DNA of 64,000 bases from Aeromicrobium duanguangcaii (lineage in GTDB: Bacteria > Actinomycetota > Actinomycetes > Propionibacteriales > Nocardioidaceae): NCBI RefSeq assembly GCF_024508295.1, contig NZ_CP101990.1, positions 2,728,001 through 2,792,000 of the forward strand. The letters run 5' to 3'. The position numbers and the translations under genes are program-made. Below, piece by piece: positions 40,094-50,793 of this stretch. A model generated the notes under the pieces. That model saw nothing but the letters and a program-made list of their open reading frames with translations. It made no database searches and was not told where the DNA came from. Each line of letters opens with the position of its first letter. Positions within the stretch are counted from its first letter, which is position 1.

Positions 40094-40136
40094 TCCGAGA
40101 TTTTTCATCCACGCGCGGACCACAGCCGCCGAACGG

Positions 40137-40173
40137 CACGAAGGCCCGCCCCTTGACGGGACGGGCCTTCGTG
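40137..40173. terminator. Hairpin terminator of the PTS operon
   Basis: CACGAAGGCCCG pairs exactly with CGGGCCTTCGTG, and an inner CCC/GGG pair extends the stem past one mismatch. It lies 11 bp after the IIC stop and before the clpB promoter, insulating the two units. Confidence 0.75.
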
Positions 40174-40183
40174 GAACCGCGGA

Positions 40184-41677
40184 TCACTCCTTGGCGGGAG
40201 TCTCCTTGGCGTCGGCGGCCGCAGCAGCGGCCTCCTCCTTCGCGAGGTACTCGTCGCGCGCGGCGCCGGGGATCCAGCCCGTGTTGACGACCTTGACCTG
40301 GAACACCGACGCGGCCACCACGAGCACCACGCCGATCACGACGCACAGGATGAGACCGATCATCGGGCCGATCTGCAGGCTCGTGCCGAGCAGCGTGCCG
40401 AACCAGCCGAAGTCGGCGTCGCCGAAGGTCGAGTTGGACAGCCCGAACTCGCCGAACACCTTCAGCAGCAGCGCCGGCAGGATCGTGATCAGCAGGCCGT
40501 TGACGAAGCCGCCCACGATGGCGCCGAGGCGACCACCGGTCGCGTTGCCGTAGACGCCCGCACCACCACCGGTGAAGAAGTGCGGCACCATGCCGGGCAG
40601 GATCAGCGCCAGCCCGAAGGCCGGCTCGAGCCAGAGCGCCAGGACGCCGAGCATCACCAGACCGCCGACGAACGAGGACAGGAAGCCGATCAGCACGGCG
40701 TTGGCGCCGAACGGGAACACGATCGGGATGTCCAGCGCCGGCTTGGCCCCGGGGACGATCTTGTCCGCGATGCCCTGGAAGGCGGGGACGAGCTCACCCA
40801 GGACGGTGCGGACACCGTAGAGGATGATCGCGACGCCGACGCCGAACTGCAGCGCGAGCGAGAGACCGGCCATGACGGCGGCACCCGCGTCGGGCGAGTT
40901 GAGCAGCTCCTTGGTGGTGTCCGGGCTGGAGATCAGGCCCCAGACGACGAAGACCTCGTAGATCAGCACCATCGACAGCGCGGTGGCGACCATCGAGTCG
41001 CGCAGGAACTTCAGGTTCTGCGGGAAGTCGATCTTCTCCGTGGAGTGGCTCTTCTTGCCCACCAGCTGGCCGGCGGCACCGGCGGCGATGTAGCCCAGGC
41101 TGCCGAAGTGGCCGATCGCCAGGGAGTCGTCGCCGGTGATCTTGCGCGTCCACGGCTGGGTGAACGCCGGCATGACGACCATGATCACGCCGAGCAGGAA
41201 CGCGCCGACGAGGACGACGAGCCAGTCGCTCTTGTCGTCGAGGCCCACCGACAGCACGACCGTCAGCATGAGCGCCATGAACACCATGTGGTGGCCGGTC
41301 AGGAAGATGTAGCGCAGCGGCGTGAAGCGGGCCAGCGCCAGCATCACGAGGAAGCCGAGCACCAGCACGTACGCACTCTGGGCGCCGTACTTCTCCGACG
41401 CGACCGCGGTGATGACCTCGTTCGTCGGGATCACGCCCTGCGCGCCCGTGACGTCGAGGATGATCTCGCCCAGCGGCGTCAGCGACCCGGTGACGACGTC
41501 CGCGCCGGCACCCAGGATCAGGAAGCCGAGAGCCGCCTTGAGGCCGCCGCCGATCACCTGTCCGCTGGACCGCTTGAGGGCGATGAGGCCGACCGCGGTG
41601 ATGATGCCGATCAGGTATGCCGGCACATTGAGGATTTGCTGCCCGATGAAGTCGAGTACATCGACGAACCAGTCCAT
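40184..41677 (-). CDS. PTS ascorbate-type transporter subunit IIC (UlaA-like)
   Basis: Membrane permease of a phosphotransferase system, forming the sugar channel. The 497-residue protein has about ten or eleven TM helices and matches the UlaA family through its N-terminal FIGQQILNVPAYLIGIITAV, TGHHMVFMALMLTVVL and GGGAGVYGNATGGRLGAI regions. An Ala/Glu/Lys-rich tail ends the protein. L-ascorbate is the family's known substrate, but relatives carry other sugar acids. It is the last of IIA-IIB-IIC, 32 bp after IIB. Confidence 0.9.
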   Translation of the reverse strand: MDWFVDVLDFIGQQILNVPAYLIGIITAVGLIALKRSSGQVIGGGLKAALGFLILGAGADVVTGSLTPLGEIILDVTGAQGVIPTNEVITAVASEKYGAQSAYVLVLGFLVMLALARFTPLRYIFLTGHHMVFMALMLTVVLSVGLDDKSDWLVVLVGAFLLGVIMVVMPAFTQPWTRKITGDDSLAIGHFGSLGYIAAGAAGQLVGKKSHSTEKIDFPQNLKFLRDSMVATALSMVLIYEVFVVWGLISSPDTTKELLNSPDAGAAVMAGLSLALQFGVGVAIILYGVRTVLGELVPAFQGIADKIVPGAKPALDIPIVFPFGANAVLIGFLSSFVGGLVMLGVLALWLEPAFGLALILPGMVPHFFTGGGAGVYGNATGGRLGAIVGGFVNGLLITILPALLLKVFGEFGLSNSTFGDADFGWFGTLLGTSLQIGPMIGLILCVVIGVVLVVAASVFQVKVVNTGWIPGAARDEYLAKEEAAAAAADAKETPAKE

Positions 41678-41709
41678 GTTCTTCTCTTTCTCTTACGTCG
41701 TACGTTCCG

Positions 41710-41982
41710 TCAGGAGAGGAACGGCGTGAGCTTCTCGGTGATCTCGGCGACGTCCATGAAGTTGTCGATGACGATGACCTTGGCCGGCACCTCACCGATC
41801 TCGGGAGCCAGCTCCGCCGAGGTCAGCACGATCTCGGCCGATCGGGCCGCGCCACGGGCGGTGCCGATGTCGGCAGCCTCCACGTCGGCGTCCTTGCCCA
41901 GCGCGCGCAGCGCCTTCTCGGCGTTCATCTTCAGGAGCACGGAGGTTCCGATGCCCATTCCGCACACTGCGACGATCTTCAT
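41710..41982 (-). CDS. PTS ascorbate/lactose-type subunit IIB
   Basis: Small cytoplasmic phosphocarrier that passes phosphate from IIA to the incoming sugar. The 90-residue protein has the phosphocysteine loop VAVCGMGIGTS with Cys at residue 7, and a Rossmann-like fold (IVLTSAELAPEI, AKVIVIDNFMD). The ATG overlaps the IIA stop (ATGA). Confidence 0.93.
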   Translation of the reverse strand: MKIVAVCGMGIGTSVLLKMNAEKALRALGKDADVEAADIGTARGAARSAEIVLTSAELAPEIGEVPAKVIVIDNFMDVAEITEKLTPFLS

Positions 41983-42446
41983 GACGCTGGCCCTTCGTTG
42001 CCGGTTGTTGTCAGGATCTCGAGGACGCGCGCCGGCGAATCGGCGTCGCGCAAGGAGGCGAGGAGGTCGGTGTCGCCCAGCACGGCGGCCAAGGACGACA
42101 TGAGACCGAGGTGGCCGTCGTGGTCGAGCGCGGCGAGCGCGACGACGAGCCAGACGGGGTCGTTCTTCTCGTGCCCGAACTCGACCGGCTCGGCCAGCTG
42201 CAGCCAGCCGATGCCGGCCCGCTGCACGGCCGGGGACGGGCGCGAGTGCGCGAGCGCGACACCCGGCGCGAGCACGATGTACGGACCGAGCTTCTCGACG
42301 GTGGCGATCATCTCGTCGGTGTAGTCGTCGGTCGCGACGCCCGTGGCGGTGAGCAGATCTCCGGCCTGCCGGACGGCGTCGCGCCAGTCCTCGGCATGGG
42401 CGCCGACCGAGATCGCGTCCTGGGTGAGTTCATCGGAGAGTGTCAT
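41979..42446 (-). CDS. PTS subunit IIA (fructose/mannitol-ascorbate type)
   Basis: Cytoplasmic phosphocarrier that receives phosphate from HPr. The 155-residue protein has the phosphohistidine motif GVALAHSRPS with His at residue 67. The ATG at 42446 follows GAGGGG; an in-frame extension upstream would run through the palindromic promoter and is rejected. First gene of the three-gene PTS operon. Its overlap with IIB suggests equal production of the two carriers. Confidence 0.92.
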   Translation of the reverse strand: MTLSDELTQDAISVGAHAEDWRDAVRQAGDLLTATGVATDDYTDEMIATVEKLGPYIVLAPGVALAHSRPSPAVQRAGIGWLQLAEPVEFGHEKNDPVWLVVALAALDHDGHLGLMSSLAAVLGDTDLLASLRDADSPARVLEILTTTGNEGPAS

Positions 42447-42482
42447 GGATCGCCCCTCGGGTCGCCGCCGCTGGCGGGTGTT

Positions 42483-42526
42483 CGGAGCGTAACGCGCTCC
42501 GTTTCTCTTTTGCCTAACAGTAGGCA
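42483..42526. promoter_or_regulatory. Promoter region of the PTS operon with two palindromes
   Basis: CGGAGCG-TAACG-CGCTCCG (42483-42501) and TGCCTA-ACAG-TAGGCA (42511-42526) lie 37-80 bp before the IIA start. The second is a likely operator for a regulator outside this window. No regulator gene lies next to the operon. Confidence 0.5.
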
Positions 42527-42567
42527 TATACAACCGGAGCGGCGCGCCGACCCCGGCGCCGAGGGCT

Positions 42568-44917
<2,350 letters not shown>

Positions 44918-44959
44918 GTCCTGCGGCGGGGCCTCCGCGACCGCGAGAGTGACGCAGGC

Positions 44960-44965
44960 CACAAT
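44960..44965 (+). promoter_or_regulatory. Putative leaderless -10 box (CACAAT)
   Basis: CACAAT, 6 nt before the monooxygenase ATG at 44972. Confidence 0.5.
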
Positions 44966-44971
44966 CGGTGC

Positions 44972-46444
44972 ATGAATGCGCAGCGTGACGTCGACGTCCT
45001 GATCGTCGGTGCCGGCCTGTCCGGCATCAACATGGCCCACCGCATCCAGGAGGCCTGCCCCGAGCTGTCCTACGCGATCGTCGAGCGACGCGAGCGGATC
45101 GGCGGCACCTGGGACCTGTTCCGGTACCCCGGCGTCCGCTCGGACTCCGACTTCTTCACCCTGGCGTTCCCGTTCCGCCCGTGGCGTGGCAAGGACTCCA
45201 TCGTGGACGGCGACCAGATCCTGGAATACCTCGACGACACGGCGCGAGAGTCCGGCATCGACCGGCACATCAGCTTCGGGCGCCGCGTCGACGCGGCGGA
45301 CTGGTCGTCGGAGCAGGGCCGCTGGACCGTCGAGATCGACGGACCGGACGGACCCGAGACGTGGACGACGCGCTTCCTGATCGCCTGCACGGGCTACTAC
45401 GACTACGACGAGCCGTACGATCCCGGATTCGTCGGCCTGGAGGACTTCGGCGGCACCGTCGTGCACCCGCAGTTCTGGCCCGAGGACCTCGACTACGCGG
45501 GCAAGCAGGTGGTGGTGATCGGCAGTGGAGCGACCGCCGTGACGATCGTGCCCGCGATGGCGGAGCGGGCCGAGCACGTGACGATGCTCCAGCGCACGCC
45601 GAGCTATCTGCTGGCCCAGCCGAAGGGCGACCCGATCGCCGACGTCGTCCGCAAGGTGGCACCGCCGCGCGTGGCGCACCACGTCGTCCGCACCAAGAAC
45701 ATGCTGCTGCAGTGGACCCTGTTCCAGGCCTGTCAGCGCGCCCCTCGGACGATGCGCAAGGTCCTGCTCAAGGGCGTCGCCCACGGCACGGGCTCGGCCG
45801 AGATCGCCGAGCAGCACTTCAACCCGCCGTACGACCCGTGGGACCAGCGCCTGTGCGTCACGCCGCAAGGTGACATCTTCGCCTCGATCAAGTCCGGCGA
45901 CGCCTCGGTCGTGACCGGCCGGATCGACCGCTTCGTCGAGGAGGGCGTGCGGCTCGAGGACGGCACCGTCGTCCCCGCTGACGTCGTCGTGACGGCGACC
46001 GGCCTGTCGATCAAGATCCTCGGCGGCGCGAGGCTGACCGTCGACGGAGCGCTGCGCGACCCCGCCGAGTCCTTCGCGTTCCACGGCGCGATGCTCACCG
46101 GCCTGCCCAACTTCGCCTTCTGCGTCGGCTACATCAACCTGTCGTGGACGATGCGCTCGGACCTGACGTCGCGCCTGGTCGCCCGGGTGCTGCGGCGACT
46201 GATCGACTCCGGGGCCACGTCGGTCGTGCCGGTCTTCCCCGGCGCCTCGGAGTCGACACCGCTGATGGACATGGAGTCGGGCTACCTGCAGCGCGGCGCG
46301 CACCTCATGCCTCGCGCCACCAGCTCGTACCCCTGGTCGTTCAAGCAGAACTTCCTGGTCGACTCCTGGTCGACCAACCGAGCCGATCTCGACGACGGGC
46401 TGTCGTGGACCACCGCTCCGGCGCGGGCGGGGGTCGACGCATGA
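44972..46444 (+). CDS. Flavin-containing monooxygenase (Baeyer-Villiger type)
   Basis: The 490-residue FAD/NADPH enzyme inserts oxygen into ketones or hydroxylates related substrates. It has VLIVGAGLSGINMAH (FAD), the Baeyer-Villiger fingerprint FGGTVVHPQFWP near 160-171, and VVVIGSGATAVTIVP (NADPH). The overall pattern resembles mycobacterial EthA and MymA. It overlaps by ATGA with a zinc-dependent dehydrogenase, recalling the monooxygenase-alcohol dehydrogenase pairing in the mycobacterial mymA locus. The substrate is unknown. Confidence 0.9.
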   Translation: MNAQRDVDVLIVGAGLSGINMAHRIQEACPELSYAIVERRERIGGTWDLFRYPGVRSDSDFFTLAFPFRPWRGKDSIVDGDQILEYLDDTARESGIDRHISFGRRVDAADWSSEQGRWTVEIDGPDGPETWTTRFLIACTGYYDYDEPYDPGFVGLEDFGGTVVHPQFWPEDLDYAGKQVVVIGSGATAVTIVPAMAERAEHVTMLQRTPSYLLAQPKGDPIADVVRKVAPPRVAHHVVRTKNMLLQWTLFQACQRAPRTMRKVLLKGVAHGTGSAEIAEQHFNPPYDPWDQRLCVTPQGDIFASIKSGDASVVTGRIDRFVEEGVRLEDGTVVPADVVVTATGLSIKILGGARLTVDGALRDPAESFAFHGAMLTGLPNFAFCVGYINLSWTMRSDLTSRLVARVLRRLIDSGATSVVPVFPGASESTPLMDMESGYLQRGAHLMPRATSSYPWSFKQNFLVDSWSTNRADLDDGLSWTTAPARAGVDA

Positions 46445-47589
46445 GGGCCGTCAGCTCGCACCGGGGCGTGCTCGACGTCGTCGACCTCCCCCAGCCCGTG
46501 CCCGGGCCCGGCCAGGTGCTGCTGCGGGTCGTCCGCTGCGGCATCTGCGGCTCGGACCTGCATGCGCGGCACCACAGCGACGCCAGCGCCGACGTGGCTC
46601 GCGAGGTCGGCTACGACCACTTCATGCGCCAGGACCACCACGTCGTCATGGGTCACGAGTTCGTCGGCGAGGTCGTGTCCTACGGACCGAAGACGCGTCG
46701 CCGCTGGGACACCGGCGACCTCGTCGTGACCCTGCCGGTCCTGCGGCACGGCGACCAGGTGCACATGACCGGCCTGTCCGAGCTCGCGCCCGGCGGCTTC
46801 GCCGAGTACGTCATCGCGGCCGAGGACGTGACGATGCCGGTCCCGGAAGGGATGGACATCGACCTCGCGGCGCTGACCGAGCCGCTCGCCGTCGCTCATC
46901 ACGCGGTGCGCCGCGGTCGCGTCGGCCGCAGGGAGGTCGCCATCGTGATCGGCTGCGGCCCCATCGGGCTCGCGGTCATCTGCATGCTGAAGGCGGCCGG
47001 CGTGCGCACCATCGTGGCGAGCGACTACTCCGCGGGCCGTCGCGACCTGGCCCGCCGCTGCGGCGCCACGATCGTCGTCGACCCGGCCGAGCAGTCGCCG
47101 TGGGAGGCCTACGACCGCCCAAAGAAGCACCACACCACGGCCACCGGCCTGTTCGGCGAGGCGATCGACGCGATGCACCTGCTGCAGAAGGTGCCCCGTC
47201 TGCCCTGGTGGCGCGTCATGCGCGCCGCCGAGAAGGCCGGCGCCGTGCCCCGGGGACCCGTCGTGTTCGAGTGCGTCGGCGTCCCGGGCGTCATCGAGGA
47301 CATCGTCACCCACGCGCCGTTCCGCTCGCGCGTGGTCGTGGTGGGCGTGTGCATGGAGCCCGACACCTTCCGGCCGACGATGGCCAGCAACAAGGAGATC
47401 GATCTGATCTTCTCGTTCTGCTACGACCCCGCCGAGTTCCGCGAGACCTTGCACCTGGTCGCCTCCGGCAAGGTCGACCCCTCACCGCTGGTCACCGGTG
47501 TCGTGGGCCTCGACGGCGTCGCGCAGGCCTTCGACGACCTCGCCGACCCCGAGCAGCACGCGAAGATCCTCATCGATCCGTCCCGCTGA
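46441..47589 (+). CDS. Zinc-binding alcohol dehydrogenase (MDR family)
   Basis: The 382-residue oxidoreductase has catalytic-zinc motifs VVRCGICGSDLH and MGHEFVGEV, and the NAD(P) motif IVIGCGPIGLAVICML. The four-Cys structural zinc loop is missing. About 50 extra residues near 220-270 (KKHHTTATGLFGEAIDAMHL region) interrupt the cofactor domain. The ATG overlaps the monooxygenase stop, so the two enzymes are probably made together and may act in sequence on one alcohol or ketone. Confidence 0.88.
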   Translation: MRAVSSHRGVLDVVDLPQPVPGPGQVLLRVVRCGICGSDLHARHHSDASADVAREVGYDHFMRQDHHVVMGHEFVGEVVSYGPKTRRRWDTGDLVVTLPVLRHGDQVHMTGLSELAPGGFAEYVIAAEDVTMPVPEGMDIDLAALTEPLAVAHHAVRRGRVGRREVAIVIGCGPIGLAVICMLKAAGVRTIVASDYSAGRRDLARRCGATIVVDPAEQSPWEAYDRPKKHHTTATGLFGEAIDAMHLLQKVPRLPWWRVMRAAEKAGAVPRGPVVFECVGVPGVIEDIVTHAPFRSRVVVVGVCMEPDTFRPTMASNKEIDLIFSFCYDPAEFRETLHLVASGKVDPSPLVTGVVGLDGVAQAFDDLADPEQHAKILIDPSR

Positions 47590-47601
47590 CCGAGGCAAGT
47601 T

Positions 47602-47671
47602 GGCGCCTCCTTGGGGAAACTTCCCTCGGGAGGCGTCGGTTTACCACGGGACCGTGGTAAACCGACGCCTC
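47602..47671. repeat. Double hairpin, copy B of an intergenic repeat family
   Basis: GAGGCGTCGGTTTACCACGG (47630-47649) and its exact complement (47652-47671) surround GA, a 20-bp perfect stem. The same GGGAGGCG strand can instead pair with GCGCCTCC at 47603-47610, so two folds exclude each other. The first part matches copy A at 37405. It lies between convergent genes and probably terminates both. Confidence 0.8.
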
Positions 47672-47673
47672 GC

Positions 47674-48654
47674 TCAGCGACCCATGAACCCGGCCGCCGG
47701 GGTGGCGCCGGTGAGGGCGTCGCGGGCCAGCAGGGCGGTGCCGGCGGTCCAGGTGGACTGCTCGACGGGCCAGCGCTTGTCGTCGTTGTAGACCAGGCCG
47801 GTCCACCAGGCGCCGTCCGGATCCCGGAGGTGCGCGATGTCGGCGTAGAGCGAGGCGGCCGCGTCGGTGCGGCCGGCGCGCACCAGCGCGAGGACCAGCT
47901 CGAGCGTCTCGCCGCCGGTGACCCACGGGTTGACCGTGACGCAGCGCGTGCCGAAGCCGGGGACCACGAACTCGTCCCAGCGCTCGTCGAGGCGCGCGGC
48001 GGCCGCGTCGCCCTCGAGGACGCCCGTCATGACCGGGTAGTACCAGTCCATCGAGAAGCGCGGCTTGGGCGTGAACAGTTCGGGTCGGTGCGTCAGGGCG
48101 GCGGCGATCGCGTCGGCCGCGTGCTGCCAGTGCGGCCGGGGGTGGCCCCAGCGCTCGGCCAGCCGGGCGGCGCAGCGCAGGCTGAAGACGATGCTGGCGT
48201 TGCCGGTGACGAGACACTCGTCGGCCACCTTGCCGTCGACCCCGCGCGCCCAGGCGATCGGTCCGTCGCCGACCTGGAGTTCCAGCACGACGTCGACGGC
48301 TCGCTCGAGCATCTCGAAGAACGAGCGGGCGTCGACCCCGAGCAGTTCGAGGTGCCACAGCCCGGTGGCGACGTAGGCGCAGTAGTTCGCGTCGGTCTCG
48401 GGCTCCTCGACGCCGTCGTCATTCGCCCCGGGCCAGTACTTGCGGCCCCACGACCCGTCGGGACGCTGGGCGTGCCGCAGCCAGTCGTACGCCGCGACGG
48501 CCTCGTCGACGAAGCCCTCGGTGGCCAGACCCATCGCGGCCTGCACGTGGTCCCAGGGGTCGAGGTGACCGCCCTCGAACCACGGGATCGCTCCGGTGGA
48601 CAGCTGGACGGACGCGATCCACTTCGCCGTGGTGGCGGCCTCGGTGGGCGTCAC
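47674..48654 (-). CDS. Alpha/alpha-toroid protein of the prenyltransferase/squalene-oxidase repeat type
   Basis: The 326-residue protein has no signal peptide. Toroid repeat features include WFEGGHLDPWDHVQAAMGL, RHAQRPDGSWGRKYW and LRDPDGAWWTGLVYND. It is usually annotated as prenyltransferase, but no clear prenyl-binding or cyclase DxDD motif is seen, so the chemistry is open. The GTG at 48654 has GAGAGG eight bases upstream; an in-frame extension would cross a long hairpin at 48670-48732. It is the last gene of a glycosyltransferase-methyltransferase operon. Confidence 0.8.
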   Translation of the reverse strand: MTPTEAATTAKWIASVQLSTGAIPWFEGGHLDPWDHVQAAMGLATEGFVDEAVAAYDWLRHAQRPDGSWGRKYWPGANDDGVEEPETDANYCAYVATGLWHLELLGVDARSFFEMLERAVDVVLELQVGDGPIAWARGVDGKVADECLVTGNASIVFSLRCAARLAERWGHPRPHWQHAADAIAAALTHRPELFTPKPRFSMDWYYPVMTGVLEGDAAAARLDERWDEFVVPGFGTRCVTVNPWVTGGETLELVLALVRAGRTDAAASLYADIAHLRDPDGAWWTGLVYNDDKRWPVEQSTWTAGTALLARDALTGATPAAGFMGR

Positions 48655-48669
48655 CGCGCCGGCCTCTCG

Positions 48670-48732
48670 CCACTTTTGGAAACGGATCCACGTTCCAGCG
48701 GCCCAAGAAGGTGGAACGAGTTCCAAAAGTGG
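48670..48732. repeat. Long bulged hairpin upstream of the toroid gene
   Basis: CCACTTTTGGAA (48670-48681) pairs with TTCCAAAAGTGG (48721-48732), and an inner CGTTCCA pairs with TGGAACG. The fold ends 15 bp before the toroid GTG and 55 bp after the methyltransferase stop. It may attenuate or separate expression of the third gene. Confidence 0.65.
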
Positions 48733-48787
48733 GAAGGGGGGCGACGAGGGGCGCGACGAAGGGAGGCGGGGCGACCGAGGAGCGGCA

Positions 48788-49501
48788 TCAGAACGGCTTC
48801 TGGAAGTACAGGGCCACGCTCTTGCCGATCAGTGGGTTCAGCGCCTGCTCGGCCCACCGGGTCGTGCGGGGCGCCTTCATCATGTCCCACACCAGCAGCT
48901 GGTGGTAGCCACGGACGAGCGGGTGCTGGTCACGGCCGACGCCGACGGCGCACTTGATCCACCAGTACGGGGCGTGCAGCGCGTGGGCGTGGTGCTGGTG
49001 GCGGAACTGCAGGCCCGTGGCCTCCAGCTTGGCGCGCAGCTCGTCGGCCTTGTAGATGCGGATGTGGCCGCCCTCGTTGGCGTGGTACTCGTCCGAGAGC
49101 GCCCAGCAGATCCGCTCGGGCAGCCAGCGCGGCACCGTGACGGCCAGGACGCCGCCGGGCGCGAGGATGCGCTCGAGCTCGCTGATCGCCTGGACGTCCT
49201 CGGGGACGTGCTCGAGGATCTCGGACGCCAGCACGACGTCGAACGAGCCGTCCTCGTAGGGCATCTCGAGGATGTTGCCGACCTTGACCTGACCGCTGCC
49301 GCCCGGGGGGACCTCGCCTTCGAGCTCCATCGCGCCGAACATGTTCTCGACGCCCTTCAGCTCGACCTCGTCGAGGTCGAAGGCGGTGACGTGGGCCCCG
49401 CGGCGCAGCGCCTCGTACGAGTGACGGCCCGCACCGGCGCCGACGTCGATGAAGCGCGTGCCGCGCCCCACTCGGAGTCGGTCGAAGTCAACGGTCAGCA
49501 T
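48788..49501 (-). CDS. Class I SAM-dependent methyltransferase
   Basis: The 237-residue protein has motif I RFIDVGAGAGRHSYEAL, the acidic AFDLDEVE, the SFDVVLASEILEHVPE segment and the post-motif LAPGGVLAVTVPRW, a typical Methyltransf_11 layout. The substrate is unknown; it overlaps by 14 bp with the glycosyltransferase gene before it. A sugar or isoprenoid-linked acceptor fits the neighbours but is inferred. Confidence 0.88.
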   Translation of the reverse strand: MLTVDFDRLRVGRGTRFIDVGAGAGRHSYEALRRGAHVTAFDLDEVELKGVENMFGAMELEGEVPPGGSGQVKVGNILEMPYEDGSFDVVLASEILEHVPEDVQAISELERILAPGGVLAVTVPRWLPERICWALSDEYHANEGGHIRIYKADELRAKLEATGLQFRHQHHAHALHAPYWWIKCAVGVGRDQHPLVRGYHQLLVWDMMKAPRTTRWAEQALNPLIGKSVALYFQKPF

Positions 49502-50738
49502 GGGGGTTCCTTCCGTCCCGGTACTGGCGAGCTCGGTGATCGGCGATCACTTTCTCATAGGTCTGCGCGGTGGCTCGGGCCACGGCGATCCAGCTGAAGC
49601 GGTCGAGCGCGCGCTGCCGCGCGACCCCCGACAGGCGCTCGCGCTCGGCCGGATCGTCCAGCAGCCGGCCGATCTCGGTCACGAGCTGCTCGACGTCGCC
49701 CGGCTCGACCAGCACCCCCGCGTCGCCCACGACCTCGGGCAGGGCGCCGGCGGCGCTGGCGACCAGCGGCGTCCCGCAGGACATCGCCTCGACGGCGGGC
49801 AGGCTGAAGCCCTCGTAGAGCGACGGGACGACCATGATCTCGGCGGACGAGATCAGCGACGCCAGCTCCTCGTCGGAGATCCCGCTGTGCACGGTGACGA
49901 TGCCGGCCAGGTCGCCGTGGTGGATGCGCTGGTGCGCCGGGCCCTCGGGGTCGAGGTTCGACACCAACTGGACGTCGATCGGGCGATCGGTGCTGAGCTT
50001 GGCCGCGGCGTCGAGGAAGTGCGCGAGGCCCTTGAGCGGCGAGTCGGCGCTGGCCACCACGACGAGACGCCCGGGCACCCGCTCGGCCGGCGGGCTGAAC
50101 AGGTCCGTGTCGACGCCGAGCGGCACGACGGTCATCTGCTCGGGGCGCAGCCCGAAGTCGGCGACCGTGTCGGCGGCCGACGCGGTCGAGACGCCCAGGA
50201 TCGTGCGGATCCGGCGCGCCACGAACGCCTGCATCCGCACGAACGCGTACCAGCGTCGCGTCGTCACCTGCTTGCGCAGCGGGGCGGCGGCGATGTCGAG
50301 CGCGCGGTCGCGGCTGATCGGGTGGTGGATCGTGGCGAGGAAGGGCTGGCGGCGGTTGATCGGCAGCAGTCCGAATCCCAGCGACTGGTTGTCGTGCACG
50401 ACGTCGAAGCCCGAGAGGTCGAGGCGACGCGCGCGCAGGCTGAAGGTCAGCGGCTCGGGGAACGCCGCCGTGAGCATCTGCAGGTACTCCAGGACGTCGA
50501 TCCAGTCGCGGAACTCCCGCAGCTTCGGGGTCCGGAACGGATCCTCGTCGCGGTACAGGTCCAGGCTCGGCACCTTCTCCAGGCGCACGTCCGGGTGCAG
50601 GTCCTCGGGGTACGGCTGGCCCGAGAAGATCGTGACCTCGTGCCCCAGGTCCGCCAGTCCGGCGCTGAGATTGCGCACGTAGACGCCTTGGCCGCCGCTG
50701 TGCTGCTTGCTGCGGTACGACAACAGTGCAATCCGCAC
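49488..50738 (-). CDS. Glycosyltransferase family 4 (GT-B fold)
   Basis: The 416-residue enzyme has an N-terminal SKQHSGGQGVYVRNLSAGL loop, the Rossmann core ADLGHEVTIFSGQP, and the GT4 donor-site region ISSAEIMVVPSLYEGFSLPAVEAMSCGTPLVAS with the conserved E-x7-E. Cytoplasmic, transferring a sugar from a nucleotide donor; acceptor not known. The GTG at 50738 is preferred to an ATG ten codons upstream because GGAGG lies just before it. It is the first gene of the operon with a methyltransferase and a toroid protein. Confidence 0.9.
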   Translation of the reverse strand: MRIALLSYRSKQHSGGQGVYVRNLSAGLADLGHEVTIFSGQPYPEDLHPDVRLEKVPSLDLYRDEDPFRTPKLREFRDWIDVLEYLQMLTAAFPEPLTFSLRARRLDLSGFDVVHDNQSLGFGLLPINRRQPFLATIHHPISRDRALDIAAAPLRKQVTTRRWYAFVRMQAFVARRIRTILGVSTASAADTVADFGLRPEQMTVVPLGVDTDLFSPPAERVPGRLVVVASADSPLKGLAHFLDAAAKLSTDRPIDVQLVSNLDPEGPAHQRIHHGDLAGIVTVHSGISDEELASLISSAEIMVVPSLYEGFSLPAVEAMSCGTPLVASAAGALPEVVGDAGVLVEPGDVEQLVTEIGRLLDDPAERERLSGVARQRALDRFSWIAVARATAQTYEKVIADHRARQYRDGRNPHADR

Positions 50739-50793
50739 GCGGCCTCCTCGATACTCGTCGGTAACCATTGTGCCGGTCGTCACTCCGACAGCA

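Noticed and set aside
47100-47660. A second gene overlapping the zinc dehydrogenase, ending in the hairpin
   Set aside because: Arg-rich shadow frame that runs into the repeat element; no support.
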